A stretch of 64,000 nucleotides of DNA from Magnolia sinica (Eukaryota > Streptophyta > Magnoliopsida > Magnoliales > Magnoliaceae). The notes beneath the pieces were generated by a model. That model was given only the letters and a program-made list of their open reading frames with translations. It did not search any database and was not told the origin of the DNA. Position 1 is the first letter of the stretch, and every line of letters begins with the position of its first letter. The position numbers were made by a program, and so were the translations under genes. The stretch lies in assembly GCF_029962835.1 (NCBI RefSeq), contig NC_080582.1, positions 76,132,177-76,196,176 on the forward strand, given 5' to 3'. Shown here one piece after another: positions 12,643 through 24,019 of this stretch.

Positions 12643-12948
12643 TGGTGGGCCACTAGCCAAGTACCGATCGTCTTGTGGTAAAGACGCCGATAGATCGAGC
12701 TTGCCAATGCCATTCTATTGGAGTAGAGATATGAACCAATTAGGTGTCAAAAATTCTGTCTCTCATCTCTTTTCATTTTTGTTCAGCCTTAGGTTATATA
12801 CATTTAAAAAAGAATAAAACCTAAAACCTATTCTTTGCTATACAATTCCGTCTCCTAGACTCATGCTAAACTCCCTTATTCACAGGATGTTACAGATTTC
12901 AAATGCCTAAAATCTCTCTTGGTTGTTACATAATAGCTCATGCCAACA
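12643..12948 (-). repeat. 5' LTR of the copia element
   Basis: Same length and about 97% the same as the copy at 7998-8303. It contains ATATACATTTAAAAAAG and CAAATGCCTAAAATCTCTC like its partner. The gag start lies immediately to its left, so the usual primer-binding site is not obvious. The exact LTR edge may lie a few bases off. Confidence 0.85.
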
Positions 12949-14450
12949 TTAGGACCATCATGGATTGCTTGTGATTGTATAATCTATAAAGTGTTTGATA
13001 GCACTGGAATCGAATGGATTATATGAAACCTTAAGATCCTATCCAAGTCCATATAAGTCTATGTAAGTCTAATCCCAAAACAACCTCAATCCAGTCTGGA
13101 CCAACCCAAAGCCTCATCTAAGTCATCCAAAAACTAAAATAATGCCAATTGTAGAAATTCTAATTTTGAGTAACATTGGGATTGGAGTAAAAATAGTAGT
13201 GAAAATCCAATTTTCGCTACCCTCTTCTCCTTTAGAGATTGCTAAGTGTCCCAAAATGAAGAACAAGTTAAGTATGTATCAAAATTTATGTCATAGGGAG
13301 GTAATGGAAATCTAATTTCTGCTATCCCATTTTTTAAAATATTGTTCTTGTTTCTATAATCAACGGCCAATCAATCTAGCACCAAGATCGGGTGAATCAT
13401 CCCTAGTAGAAGTTGGATTTTCGCTTTTGATTACTCACCTAATTATTTTAACCACTCTTATCATAATCTTTTTCCAACTTTATTTAAAAAAAAAAAAAAA
13501 ACCAAAAAGAAAATATTTTACTACTTAACCTTTTGCCTAAATTACCAAGCGTACCCCCATATCCGCTAAATATTTCATAGGCTTCCAAGAATTAATTACA
13601 ACAAATCATGTAGTATTTTTCCCATGGCCTTCATCGAAATCATAAATATGATACTACCTTTACCTATTTAAACCCCTTCCCTCATTGACAACAACAATAC
13701 AATCCAGAGAGAGAGAAGCTTATTCTCTGCACCATTTGCTTAGCCTTCTCATAGCATTTCCCATAAGCATCTTGAAGTGAGTGATATGAGTGTTCTTCCT
13801 TCCTGGCTTACATTTCTAGATATGACCCTTCATCTTGTGATCCAGATTCCTTAATGTAGGGTTGAGGATGTAAGTGTTGGTGTTCTTCCTTCTTCACTCA
13901 ATCTCCACTTCCCTCAATCAATTTAAATGGTTTCTTTTTATTCCATTTTTTTCAATTTACTTTAAAGCAATAATTTAAAATTGGAATTCTAAAAATTTCA
14001 AATGTCATAAAGTAAAGACAATACGTTGGTGTGAGTGAAGAATGGTGCTTAACACATTCATTCTCCGTAACTGAAGCCCTTACTCAAGATCAACATACAT
14101 AGACGACATGCGAAACATTCAAATACAGACGGTTGAATATACAACGTCTAGCTTATTGTAGATTCCAAGATCTTTAGCTAGTGGCGACTCCAAAACTGTC
14201 TTACACATCACTCCACAAACAAACCTGCCATCCGGGGCTGTTCCACACCATACATGGTTTAGAAAAAGGTTGGCCAAATTAAGGATCCACCAGATCATTT
14301 GATTAGTGTGACTTTCACATGGTTGTGCATGAAATGTGTCATGGAGTTAATGGATGGTTCAAAATTGATGATTGAACTGTCCAATTGATCCAATTAATGC
14401 AACTAGGAGTACTAACAGTATTTTGAGAGCACCGGAGCATCTCCGTGAAC
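12949..14450. other. AT-rich intergenic stretch, no gene seen
   Basis: Poly-A run near 13486-13500. A promoter-like piece at 13660-13790 (ACCTATTTAAACCCC followed by a leader with AGAGAGAGAGAAG) leads into no recognisable coding frame. It could be the remnant of an LTR or of a lost gene's 5' end; I cannot decide. Confidence 0.4.
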
Positions 14451-15075
14451 AAATATAATTGATGTCGAGTTGTGCGGCGTCCAGGTGGATGTTATCAAGT
14501 TTTGTTTAGTCAACTTCATTTTTTTTAAAAAAGTTTTGAACTGGATGTGACTAGATCAAAATTTTCTTGAGCCTCGGTGGAATCTAGTCGAGTCAACTCG
14601 AGCAAGTTATTTTGAACTTTAATTTTATTTTTTATTTTAACTAAGACCATAGTTCCAAAACTCCATGACTCAAGTTCGAACTTGGACGAGGCAACTCGAA
14701 CTGATGAGATTTTAAGCTGAGTAATTCAGAAACTTGTTTTGTCATGTGACCCGGTCTTGAATAGACAGAGTTATTGAGTTGGCTTTTTGACTCAGCATGA
14801 CTCAAGCTGAGTCACTCAGTATAATGAGTTAAAAGAAATAAGAAGTGAGCAGTGAATTTCAAATTCACCCACGAGAGCAAACACCTGTAAGTAATCACAT
14901 ACCCCACAGGTGATGCTTCAGCTTATTTTTGGTATTTTATTTTACCATACTATGTATGACTATTTAAAATGTTTTTAAATACCAAGTTGAGTCAAGTAAA
15001 GTTGGAGTCAACCCAACTGCAGTGGAGATCAAGTCGAATCAGATTTATAGGTTATTGAACTATGACTTAGGATTT
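14450..15075. repeat. GAGTCAACTCG-rich repeat
   Basis: Dense in GAGTC/GACTC words such as GAGTCAACTCGAGCAAG, GACTCAGCATGACTCAAGCT and AAGTTGGAGTCAACCC. A related short stretch lies at 15735-15790. It resembles the GTACACGAGTCGAG type of plant repeat but clear ends were not found. Confidence 0.45.
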
Positions 15076-15104
15076 AAAGTCTATTGATATACATTGATAC
15101 ACCA

Positions 15105-15200
15105 TCCTCTAATGGCTAGAGTATCTAGCTATTTAGCATGATATCTAAGCGAAAAGGTCTCATGTTCGAATCTTGGGAACAAATATGCTTCCCTAATATA
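15105..15200 (+). repeat. tRNA-like SINE head, possible
   Basis: TAATGGCTAGAGTATCTAGC resembles a polymerase III A box, and TCATGTTCGAATCTTGGG a B box, at a plausible distance. The stretch is not a foldable tRNA gene. No poly-T tail is seen close by, and the next sequence is a family F piece. Confidence 0.35.
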
Positions 15201-15219
15201 TTCTCTCACTTACACTCAG

Positions 15220-15597
15220 ATCCAAACCTCAAGTGGACAAGGCAGTGAAAATTGAATGCATACCCTTGAAAACTTCTTATGGGCTAAAGAAGTTTTGGAT
15301 CAAGTTGATATTTGTATTTTTTTTTTTTTCCCTTCATCCAAGTCCATGTGACCTTATGAGCCAGTTGGATGGCAAATAAACATCATGGTGGGCCCTAGGA
15401 AGGTTTCAATGGGAGTCATTGTCCCCACTACTTTCTTGGTGTGGTCCACTTGAGCTTGGGATCTGCCTCATTTTTTGGTTCATGTGCTAAACTGATCTTG
15501 AAAAATATTAGATAGACAGTGTGGATGTAACACATACATTGCAGTAGGGCCCACAGAACTTGATGACATAAACACACCACGCAATCCGCTTCCTAAA
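15220..15597. repeat. Family F foldback MITE, left half shortened
   Basis: Contains GTTGGATGGCAAATAAACAT, GTGTGGTCCACTTGAGCTTG and a right end of the CACCACGCAATCCGCTT kind. The left stem survives only as AAGTGGACAAGGCAGTG. Confidence 0.75.
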
Positions 15598-15869
15598 GTA
15601 TTAAACCCTCTTAAGAAATAAAGCTTTCTATTGAAATATGAATCAATCCCAAAAGCCCCTAAATTTAATTTGGGCCATCAGATATCCTTTCCGGGACCTA
15701 TGTTGTATTGAAGGGATATACATTGGCAAAAGTAAGACTTGAGTCAGTTCGATAGCTGACTGAGTCAACTCAACATGACTCGAACCCAATCACTTCCTAC
15801 GTCCTTTCTTTTTCAAATGAAAAAGCTAAAAGTGGACGGTGAGATAGCTAGATCACTCACAACTTGATT

Positions 15870-16270
15870 ACAAGTGAGAATAAAATCTACCGAAAAGCCA
15901 TGCACTGTGTCTGCGCTTTAGGTAGCTGGATTTCATAATGAGAAATGCTGTAGTGCTTGGAGAGCATTATAAGCTATAGTGCTCCTAGTTTCATTGAGAC
16001 ACGTACACAGTCCAGTCAGTTGATCCAGATCGTTCATTCCGTCCAACACATATTTCATGGGCCGCAACATCATACTGATCAGAAAAATATAGTCATTTGA
16101 TCAATAGCCTTTAATATGTACGGTCAAGATCATTAAAAAGAAAATATGTTCGCTTACCAATTTGATCCATCTATCCGTTATGGAACGGTTATGATTCTAA
16201 AGAATCACTTATGTCACGCAATCGTAACCATCCCATCCATGGCTTGGAAAGTGGATGGCTTAAAAAAAAT
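15870..16270. repeat. Dispersed repeat, partner of 19005-19400
   Basis: Shares AGTGAGAATAAAATCTACCG, then CATTTGATCAATAGCCTTTA with AATATGTACGGTCAAGATC and CATCCCATCCATGG in the same order and spacing as 19005-19400. This is about 400 bp of direct repeat, 3.1 kb apart. It may be a mobile repeat or the edge of a segmental duplication that includes copy A. Confidence 0.8.
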
Positions 16271-16424
16271 AAAAATAAATAAATAAATAAAAATCCAAAT
16301 CAAGGATAGATTGGATCACCTGTATTTGGTTAATATGTGCCACGACCCATCAAGATAGTAAATTTTTCTTCTTATTTTAATTATTAAATATCAGATGCGT
16401 GGCGTGCAACACACGTGACACCAC

Positions 16425-17045
16425 CGTCCTAGGCTGTGTGTTGACATCACCAAGTTTTGTGGGCCCCCCCATGACATATAAATGTCATATCCACACTGTC
16501 CATCCATTCTGAGAGATCATTTTAAGAAATAGGTTTAAAAAATGAGGCAGATCCAAAATCTCTAGTGGACCACACTACAGAAAGCAGTGGAGATTCAATG
16601 ACTACCGTTAAAAATTTCTTGGGCCCACCGTGATGTTTATTGGCCGTTCAACCTGTTCATAAGTTCACACATACTTACACAAACCTGCATGAAGGGAAAA
16701 ACACAAATATCAGCTTCATCCAAAACTACTAAAAGCTTCCCAAGGCTCACATGATTTATTTTGCATCCAATCTCTTCGTAAGTTCACAAAATCTTGATTG
16801 AAGGGAAAACACAATTATCATCTTGATTCAAAACTTTCATGACCTTATAAAAGTTTTCTATGCTAGGCGTTCAATCCCCACTACTTTTTTGTGGTGTGGT
16901 CCACTTGAGATTTTGGATCTACCTTATTTTTTGGACTATGCCCTAAATTGGTCTCGCGAAATGGATGGCCGGTGTGAATATAACACATGCATCATGGTGG
17001 GGCTACAGGACTTGGTGACGTGAACACACACCACGCAATCCGCTT
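16425..17045. repeat. Family F foldback MITE, near full length
   Basis: Left stem from GACATCACCAAGTTTTGTGG, the AAACATCA-type spacer in duplicate, and a right end ACACCACGCAATCCGCTTA. It is longer than usual because part of the middle is repeated (two CACAAATATCA / CACAATTATCA segments at about 16690 and 16810). It ends 40 bp before the promoter of copy A. Confidence 0.82.
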
Positions 17046-17084
17046 ATGATAAAGCGAGTGTAATTGGAACTTCTTTGTGAAAGT

Positions 17085-17314
17085 TAGTGTAAATGGAACT
17101 TAGACACATCCCTCGAGAATTGCAGCTATAAAGTGGACAGTATTAGCTTTAGCAGTGTAACTGGAACTCACACACATTGCTTGTAGCTATAAAGTGGACC
17201 ATATGCAATACCATTTCTCCACCGTATTTCGTCCACCTTTTCTTGTTCTCTTCAGTGGAATGGAAGAGCTTCTTTCCAATCATTAAAAACCTCATTTAAT
17301 CATTTACACTCAGA
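17085..17314 (+). promoter_or_regulatory. Promoter and leader of copy A, with duplicated core
   Basis: Two units of about 80 bp each carry GTGTAA(A/C)TGGAACT followed by GCTATAAAGTGGAC, a TATA box (near 17128 and 17188). The same arrangement precedes copy B. The leader continues to an ATG at 17315. Confidence 0.65.
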
Positions 17315-18690
17315 GATGAAGATAAACTTGCGGTTGAGAATTTGATAATCTCAAATTATAGATTTATAATTATTATAAAATAGAAGGAAATATGAAATCA
17401 AAAAATATAGTATTAAGAATAGGCTGAAGCACGTGTAGTAATGCTGTCCTTAAAATGTTATTCGCGCAATTTCAAAATAATTAAGACTGTTGATAGGTTG
17501 CAGACAAATCACTTCTAAAATATGACGAGCTTGTGTGTAGTTCTGTATTAAGTAAGCATGAAGGAACCACTAGTGGAACTCATTAAAAACAATTTTCCTG
17601 TCAGATGAAAATTAAAAGGATTGAAAATTCCCAAATTGAAGAGAGAGATAGAAAATGAAGTTTAGCTTTGCTAGATTAGATCACTACACGGGTTTGGTTC
17701 TTGTGGACCTGTTGGTCCACATGAACCATTAAAGCTTGCTAGTTTAGATGAGAGTGAATTGGTTTGCTTGAGATGGTGGAATGAACCAGCCAAGTTCCAT
17801 TTATAGGCAATGGTGGCTGGACATTTGGTCCAGCGTCATAAACACACTAGATTGTTTCTAACTGTTTATGAGAAACTATCTATTATTTGACACTTTCTGA
17901 CCATTTTGCATGTGGGAGGCCAGCTACATACTAACCATTTAGACACAGTGGCTAACCATTTATGACTATTGGGCTAGCTACATGCAACCATTTCTGCATG
18001 GTCTGGTTTATTACTGCATGAGCAGTTACATCAGGCCTTTTAAACAACTAGTTTAGCTCATATATAAGGCAGAGATGTTTCTCTCAGACCTCTTACCCAT
18101 ACGCTCCGAACACAACCACTTAATCCATCTCTCTTAACCACTGTCGTACTACGACTCATACCTGCCTTGCGTAAGGTCAAAAGGGAGCGACCCATCTGCG
18201 CATGTATGAAGTACAAAGTGCGCCACTAACGCCTCTACAACCACACCACCTTATATGCCTACACCCTTGCAACGAGCCCGAAACCGTGCCCATGCCCATG
18301 CGCTTCGCACTAGAAAACACAAGTCTTGGTACTTCTCTATCTCACCGAGTAAATATTAATATACTCAACACCTTACTTATTAAGATGGTTTTTTCTTCCC
18401 TCCCATTTGATACAGGACTATTCCCAAAGGTAAAAAATCAATTTTTTTTCACAAACACTATATATATAATATTTTTTAACCAAACATTTTCATAACATGC
18501 CGCCATGTCTCTTCCTCATCTCATGCTTTCTGGCCCACCTGATTTTTGCCCAAGAATATGTTGGTGCACCGAAGGACGATGGACGTCACCTTCCGCAAGG
18601 TAAAGACTTCACATCTGGTTTCCCACTTCGAGCAATGTATCACGTATAAAATTCCATATGTAACAGTTATGTTCAATGGTTGCACATCAA
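17315..18690 (+). pseudogene. Copy A of the small secreted protein gene, split and incomplete
   Basis: The start (ATGAAGATAAACTTGC, 17315-17331) matches copy B, but the match stops inside the signal-peptide codons. It resumes at 18501 (CGCCATGTCTCTTCCTCATC) and runs through the end of exon 1 at 18599 (encoding YVGAPKDDGRHLPQ) and about 90 bp of intron with a kept GT donor. No exon 2 equivalent follows. An insertion of about 1.17 kb therefore splits exon 1 and the 3' half is missing. An ATG at 18497 gives a short frame with most of a signal peptide, but without exon 2 it is unlikely to make a working product. This is a host gene copy, not a virus-like element. Confidence 0.75.
17332..18500. 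mobile_element. Insertion of unknown type inside copy A
   Basis: Bounded by AACTTGC (17325-17331) and AACATGC (18494-18500), a near-perfect 7-bp flanking pair. It contains a promoter-like CATATATAAGGCAGAG at about 18058 followed by a leader-like stretch, which recalls a solo LTR, but TG...CA ends are not clear. The first bases (GGTTGAGAATTTG) and the reversed last bases (GGTTAAAAAATA) are weakly inverted. No protein domain was recognised. Confidence 0.5.
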
Positions 18691-19004
18691 ACGATGATGA
18701 ATTACACACACACACACCATTTCGACCATGTATCATCTCAACCCTTGATTTTAAATTTCTTGATCTGATGCTCAGGACTCGGCCATATAATGCCTCTTCT
18801 AGGTGAACTTGAGAAAAAGAGTTTTATTATTATTTTTTTATTATTATTTTTAGGTCATGTTGTGGCTCACTTGAAGAGTGGCCACCTTATCTACACGATC
18901 AGAACCACCTGATGGATGGCCTGGATCTTTCTCTAATATGGGACATGTGGTGGCATGTAGATGGGATGCCTTTTACATTTATGTGGGCTCAGTAAACCTT
19001 GATT

Positions 19005-19400
19005 CTGAGTGAGAATAAAATCTACCGACAAGCCATGCAATGTGATAGCTGTATTTTGTAATGAGAAACGCTGGACTACTCGGAATGCATTATAAGTTAC
19101 AGTGCTCCTAGTTGCATTGTGACACCTAGACCGTCCTATCCGTTGATTCAGATTGTTCATTAGGTCCAACCCATATATTTCATGGGCCACAACATCACAA
19201 TGATCAAACAAATATAGCCATTTGATCAATAGCCTTTAATATGTACGGTCAAGATCATTCACACAAAAATATATATATGTCCACTTACCAATTTGGTCCA
19301 TCTATTTGTTAGGATCGGTCGTGGAACCGTTACAATTCCAAAGAATCACTTACGTTGGGCAATTGTAATCATCCCATCCATGGGTTGGAAAATGAATGGC
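19005..19400. repeat. Dispersed repeat, partner of 15870-16270
   Basis: Same order of blocks as the partner, with several indels (for example an added ATATATAT near 19268). It ends near CATCCCATCCATGGGTTGG. Sequence 18690-19005 holds no gene. Confidence 0.8.
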
Positions 19401-19879
19401 AAAAAAGCAAAAAGAAAAAAGGTCCAATTGGATCTAAGATAGATTGGATCACTTGTATGTGTTTGGCTCAAATTCAGTTATTTATGCAATGTGTATGTAC
19501 TGGACGTGTTAGAGCTGAATGTGACTCGAATCGAACTAAATGCCTATGATCCCAAGTGCTGAATGGATAAGGAGATCGAGTTTCATATGGTTAAACCATC
19601 CATCCGGCCAACGATGATAAAAAATCAAGTGATTTGCGAAGGGAAACGTTTGTCCTTCTTACGATGGGGTTTTTTTTTTTTTTACTACTTTCGAGTGAAA
19701 GGACTTTCAATTAAGTGCATAAGTGCATGATAGCTTATACAATTCAATGATAAGATAATATTAATACAAGGAAAACTACCTAGAGCTAAAAGTATTTTAT
19801 TGATATGTTTAATCCATGTTTATAATAATCATTAAAAAATTAAAAGGTAAAAAGAAAAAAAGGAAAAAGGAAAACAAAC

Positions 19880-20440
19880 AATAGTCTATTCATTGCTCAG
19901 TAAAATATTAGGCTTTGTAGGCAAAACGGTCATCAAGCATGACAGTCTATTCATCATTTAGTAGGGCTTCATAGGCAATACGGTCATTAATAATGACGAT
20001 ATATTCGTCAATCGACTAAACGTTGTAAGCTAGACAATTCTGGGTCGCGGGATAGTCGGTATGTTTGTCGTTCGGCATGGACAAGACTTCAAATGCAAGA
20101 TGGTTAATGGTGGTTGGATCTCTGACAGTTTATTTATCGCATGGTCGAGCTTTGTAGGCAAGATGGTCGTGGTTAAATGACAATCTGTTTATCACTTAGT
20201 ATGACACTTCGTAGGTGAGAACGGCAATGGGGTGACAATCTATTCATCACTTAGAACCAAACTTCATAGGCGACACAATTGTGGTTAACGACTCTCTATT
20301 CATTACTCAAAAGCTCATTTCATAGGCGAGATTGCCGTGGTTTAACTCTGTTTGTTGCTTTAGTAGGCTTTATAAGCAAATATTCATGATTTGATCGTCT
20401 GTTTGTTATAAAACTTGAACTTGGTAGGCAAGGCAACTAA
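19880..20440. repeat. Degenerate tandem array, about ten units of about 55 bp
   Basis: Units of the form (A)GTCTATTCATCACTTAGTA, then GCTTCATAGGCAA, then ACGGTCATGGTTAATGAC recur about ten times with heavy divergence. Clear starts include AGTCTATTCATCATTTAGTA near 19943 and AATCTATTCATCACTTAG near 20239. No open frame runs through the array. Confidence 0.75.
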
Positions 20441-20445
20441 AAAAA

Positions 20446-21770
20446 ACTCTTTTAAGTACATATAGTGAGAAAGCCCCATCTGACCTTCTATTTGAAACTT
20501 GGAAATCTTCTTAGTAGTCTAACAGTGTGATCGTGGGCATAGGGTGGATAGATAATCAATCTAATCGATCAATGCTTTTGCAATATTGCTCTAGCTAGCA
20601 GTAGAGTTAATTCAAAATTAAATTAAATTAAGATAGGCGTTTACGAGGGATGGAGGATATGAAGCATTGCATTATATATGAATTGTATTGGATTGGCATA
20701 GACCTGAAACTCTTTGTTCTTGGCTTTATATTTATATGTAAGTGAGACGGTGGAATATTATAGTTCGAATCAATCTTCATGATCTTCTCTCAATTAATTA
20801 GCTAATTAACAAATATGACCAATTATGTTTTTATCTTAATGATGGCTCCTTGTGATCTTCACGCTGCTCCTAGCCTGTCATTACCGATAAGCTTTACCAA
20901 TCACATTCTATCATGTGTTCTGGAGCATATCATCATCCATTATCTATTCAATTGTGTGCACTCTCTTATGCTATTAAGTAAACTATGACCTTTAGTGTTA
21001 AAGTTCACCTGTCGAAAAAATCTAAATAGAATGACTTGATAGCTATGTGCTCTTGATTTGCTTGATTGTTTGACACGTGTCTATTGACGACGACCATCTT
21101 AGTCTCTAATGATTTCCTTTAGCCTATGGTATTAGATGCAAGTACCTTGTCATGATCTTCCATATGAGGGTGCCATCACGTGTCAACCTTGTAGTGGTTG
21201 GATCTGATAATGTCAAGTCGAGTGTAAACAATATAATCAATGCCATTTTTACATTATAACTCATGAAATGTGTTCCAACTCAGTGGACCATTTATATCAA
21301 TGGAATAGGTATTGTCCAAGTGAACTGACGCAACTAGGAGCACTATAACCTATTAGTGCTCAGAGAGCACGGTAGAATATATTAGTAAGGGGCACACTCT
21401 AGCATTATACTGCTGTAAGCCAAAGTGGAGCCCACGTGATGTATTCATAACATCCGACCCATCCATCAGATGGCTCAGCTCAATCTGGCCCCACAATGCC
21501 CAAAAATCATCCCAACAGTCTCGACTGGGCCACAAAACAAGGACAAGTTGAGAGGGGGATGGCCACCCTTGATTTTCATGGGCCCACCATGTTGTGTGTA
21601 TAGCATCGAACCCATCATGACCCTTCATCTACAATATATGAAGGCTCAGGACAAAAATCAGGCTGTTTTGCAACTTAAATGGCCCACTAAAAATCATGGG
21701 TGACCAATCCCTCCCACTTGTTCCCCACGAGAGTTTTGGATTGTGAGATTTTAATGGCCTGGGTTAACCT
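20446..21770. other. Intergenic stretch, no gene seen
   Basis: Mostly unique AT-rich sequence. From about 21330 it shows short repeat words shared with other intergenic places (GGAGCACTATAACCTATTAG and GGGCCCACCATG). No coding frame was recognised. Confidence 0.4.
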
Positions 21771-21777
21771 GAGGAAG

Positions 21778-22235
21778 CGGATTGCGTGGTGTGCCACCTC
21801 GGTGGTCTGTTGACGCCACCAAGTCTTGTGGGCCACAACATGATATATGTGTTATATCCACACAGCCGTATATCCATTTTGCAAGATAATTTTAGGGCAT
21901 GGACATAAATATAAGGTAGAAAGCTGAGTGGACCACAACATAAAAAGCAGTGAGGACAATGATTCCCACCGCAAAATCTTCCCAAGGCCCACCATGGTGT
22001 TTATTTGCCATCCAACCTGTTCATCATAGGGACAGTGTGACATGGATGCTGGCAAAATAAAAATAACAAATATTAGATTGATCTAAAACTTACGCAACCT
22101 CATGTGAGTATTCAAAGATAGACACTTAATCCCTTGCTGCTTTCTATGGTGTAGTCTACTTGAGCTTTGGATCTATCTTATTTTTAGGTCTGTACAAACG
22201 GCTTGGATATAACACGGATTGCATCCTACCCCTAG
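21778..22235. repeat. Family F foldback MITE
   Basis: Left end AAGCGGATTGCGTGGTGTGC, followed by TTGACGCCACCAAGTCTTGT and the stem with CCACACAGCCGTATATCC. The right half is decayed and runs into the next copy. Confidence 0.8.
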
Positions 22236-22640
22236 CAGGTGGGTCCCAAAATGATATAAGTATTTTACCCACGCATATCATTTTAAGGTATGATGCAAAA
22301 TATTAGGCAGATATAAGTGGACCACAAAGTGGGGATTGAACGTCCACCATTAAAAAGTTCTTGGGAGCTGGAGAAGTTCCAGATCAAGCTTATATTTGTG
22401 TATTCACTTCAACCACGTTTACATGACCTTATTAACAGGTTGAATGGTAAAAAAAACATCACAGTGGCCCGCATCAAGGTTTCAACGGTGGGTGTCATTA
22501 TCACCGCAGCTTCCTTAGGTGTGGTCAACTGCATAAAAGTGATGAACAACATGGATAAAATACTTACATCACTTTGGGTCCCACAGAGCCCTGGGGCAGG
22601 AAGCAATCCGCGTCCTTTATATAAATCATACATATTGGTG
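22236..22640. repeat. Family F foldback MITE, directly after the previous copy
   Basis: Contains GGTGGGTCCCAAAATGATAT, GTGGACCACAAAGTGGGGAT, AGGTTGAATGGTAAAAAAAA and CTTTGGGTCCCACAGAGCCC. The head-to-tail arrangement with 21778-22235 suggests repeated insertion into the same neighbourhood. Confidence 0.72.
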
Positions 22641-22795
22641 GAGCCGACTGAAATTGGTGACGTTAGGTGGTGTGTTTAACATGTGCACCGAATCGAAATG
22701 GTCAAATTCTCTTTTTATTTCGATTATTAAATATTAAGCCTATTCGAATCCAATTCAGTTTTTGTTTTTGATTTGACCCAACCTGAATCGATACG

Positions 22796-23323
22796 TAAGC
22801 GGATTGCGTGGTGTGTCCCCGCACCACCGACCTCCACTGTACGATGATGTCACTAAGCTCTGTGGGCCCCACCATGACCTCTTTGTTATATCCACACTGT
22901 CCATCCATTTTACAATATCATTTTAAGGAATGGGCCCAAAAATGAGGTAGGTCCAAAATCTCAGGTGGACCATAACATAAAAAATAGTAGAGATTAAATG
23001 TCCACCATTGAAAACTTTTTGAGGCCGTAGCAAGTTTTGGATCAAGCTGATATTTGTGTTTTCCCTTAATGAGTCCTTTGTGACTTTATAAACAGGTTGG
23101 ATGGCAAATAAACATCATGATGGTCCATTGGAAGATTTCAATGGTGGACTTGATGGTCAAAACTTTCATACGTCGTGTGGTCCACTTGAGATTTAGATCT
23201 CCTTCATTTTTCAGACCATGCTTCAAAATGATATAAAAAAAAATAGATGGAAGGTGTAACACATACATCATAGTAGGGCCCATTGACCTTAGTGACGTCA
23301 ACACACCACGTAATCCGCTTACG
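22796..23323. repeat. Family F foldback MITE, best full-length copy
   Basis: Termini are GTAAGCGGATTGCGTGGTGT and the inverse CACACCACGTAATCCGCTTAC. The left arm continues with GATGTCACTAAGCTCTGTGG, the right arm ends with TTAGTGACGTCAACACACC. The body has GAGGTAGGTCCAAAATCTCA, GGTTGGATGGCAAATAAACA and GTGGTCCACTTGAGATTTAG. This copy shows the whole layout of the family: about 528 bp, arms of about 200 bp, no coding capacity. Confidence 0.88.
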
Positions 23324-23397
23324 ATGGGTACCGAGTCATGTCTCAAGTTTTTGAGTTTTTAAACCACGCACCGTAGGGAGTAGATTAGGTGCGGCCC

Positions 23398-23535
23398 TTA
23401 ACTTCTTTTTTTTTTCTAACACACGCACGCACACCCCACACACTCACGCTAGTGGAATTTCACCTCCTATGGATACTTGAACCCTTGACCGGGTGTTGAA
23501 ACTCATGAGAGTCTACCACCCGAGCAAGAGAAAGG
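23398..23535 (-). mobile_element. tRNA-derived SINE, copy 1
   Basis: On the minus strand it begins near GGGTGGTAGACTCTCATGAG (A-box-like), then GTCAAGGGTTCAAGTATCCA (B box), and ends in a homopolymer run (T-rich on the plus strand at 23403-23415). It shares almost its full length with 28725-28857. The head is tRNA-like, the body has no coding capacity, and copies are dispersed, all as expected of a SINE. Confidence 0.78.
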
Positions 23536-23539
23536 ATCC

Positions 23540-23960
23540 TTGGGGCCACCTTGATGTATGTATTGTATATCCATGCCGTCTATCCATTTTTTCAGATTAC
23601 ATTAAGGCATGATGCCAAATACTAGATCCAAATCTCAGGTGGACCACACTTGAAAAAACAGTGGTAATTGAAAGTCCCATTATTAGCCTACCTTAATGTT
23701 TATTTTCCATCCAACCTGTTGATAATGTCAACAAACGATGAATGAATGAGAAAAACAAATATCAGATTAATCCAAAACTTTTGTGGCCACAAGAAGCTTG
23801 AGAAGTTTTTAACGGTCAATCGCAACTGCTTCATACAGTATAGTCCACCTGAGATTTGAATCTTCTTCATTTTTGGCCTCATGCCCTTAACAGATCTGGA
23901 AAAAAAAACGGATAAATGGCATGGATATGCAATACATACATCAAGGTGGGCCCCACCGTA
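23540..23960. repeat. Family F foldback MITE
   Basis: Left stem GGGGCCACCTTGATGTATGT, inner stem CAGGTGGACCACACTTGAAA, right stem TATGCAATACATACATCAAG to GGTGGGCCCCACCG. It lies just right of the SINE. Confidence 0.8.
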
Positions 23961-24019
23961 GGGGCCGCACCTAATCAGCTCCCATCACACACATGTGCCT
24001 GAAATTAAGATTCTGATGT

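Larger units (their letters stand above)
7998..12948 (-). mobile_element. Ty1/copia LTR retrotransposon, both LTRs present, coding part broken
   Basis: About 4.95 kb on the minus strand. Reading from right to left: 5' LTR 12643-12948; gag near 12000-12645, starting within a few bases of the LTR; a CCHC zinc knuckle (CSHCGNQKHTRENCFKLHG) near 11820-11880; a protease region; GAG-pre-integrase and integrase around 10700-11480 (LLWLWHRRLGHPSFPYL, HSDVWGPSPV); reverse transcriptase around 8797-9730 (GCKWVFSIKHKADGSVEQYK, LIVYVDDMII); RNase H 8311-8680; a purine-rich tract (AGGGGGAG on the minus strand) and the 3' LTR 7998-8303. The order integrase before reverse transcriptase is that of copia elements. 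The coding part is a fossil with roughly ten breaks. The LTRs differ at about 3% of sites by eye, which suggests an insertion no older than a few million years at woody-plant rates. No clear 5-bp target duplication was found. Confidence 0.93.

Noticed and set aside
13660-13930. A gene start with TATA box and leader
   Set aside because: No start codon with a meaningful frame follows within a reasonable distance; kept only as a note on that intergenic stretch.
15105-15200. Functional tRNA gene
   Set aside because: A-box- and B-box-like words are present but no cloverleaf or acceptor stem can be drawn; a SINE head is more likely.
18202-18495. 97-aa frame within the insertion in copy A
   Set aside because: No family likeness, a low-complexity end, and it lies in sequence absent from copy B.
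21470-23346. Several 60-120 aa frames between 21 and 24 kb
   Set aside because: They coincide with stems of family F elements, and equivalent frames recur in other copies on either strand.
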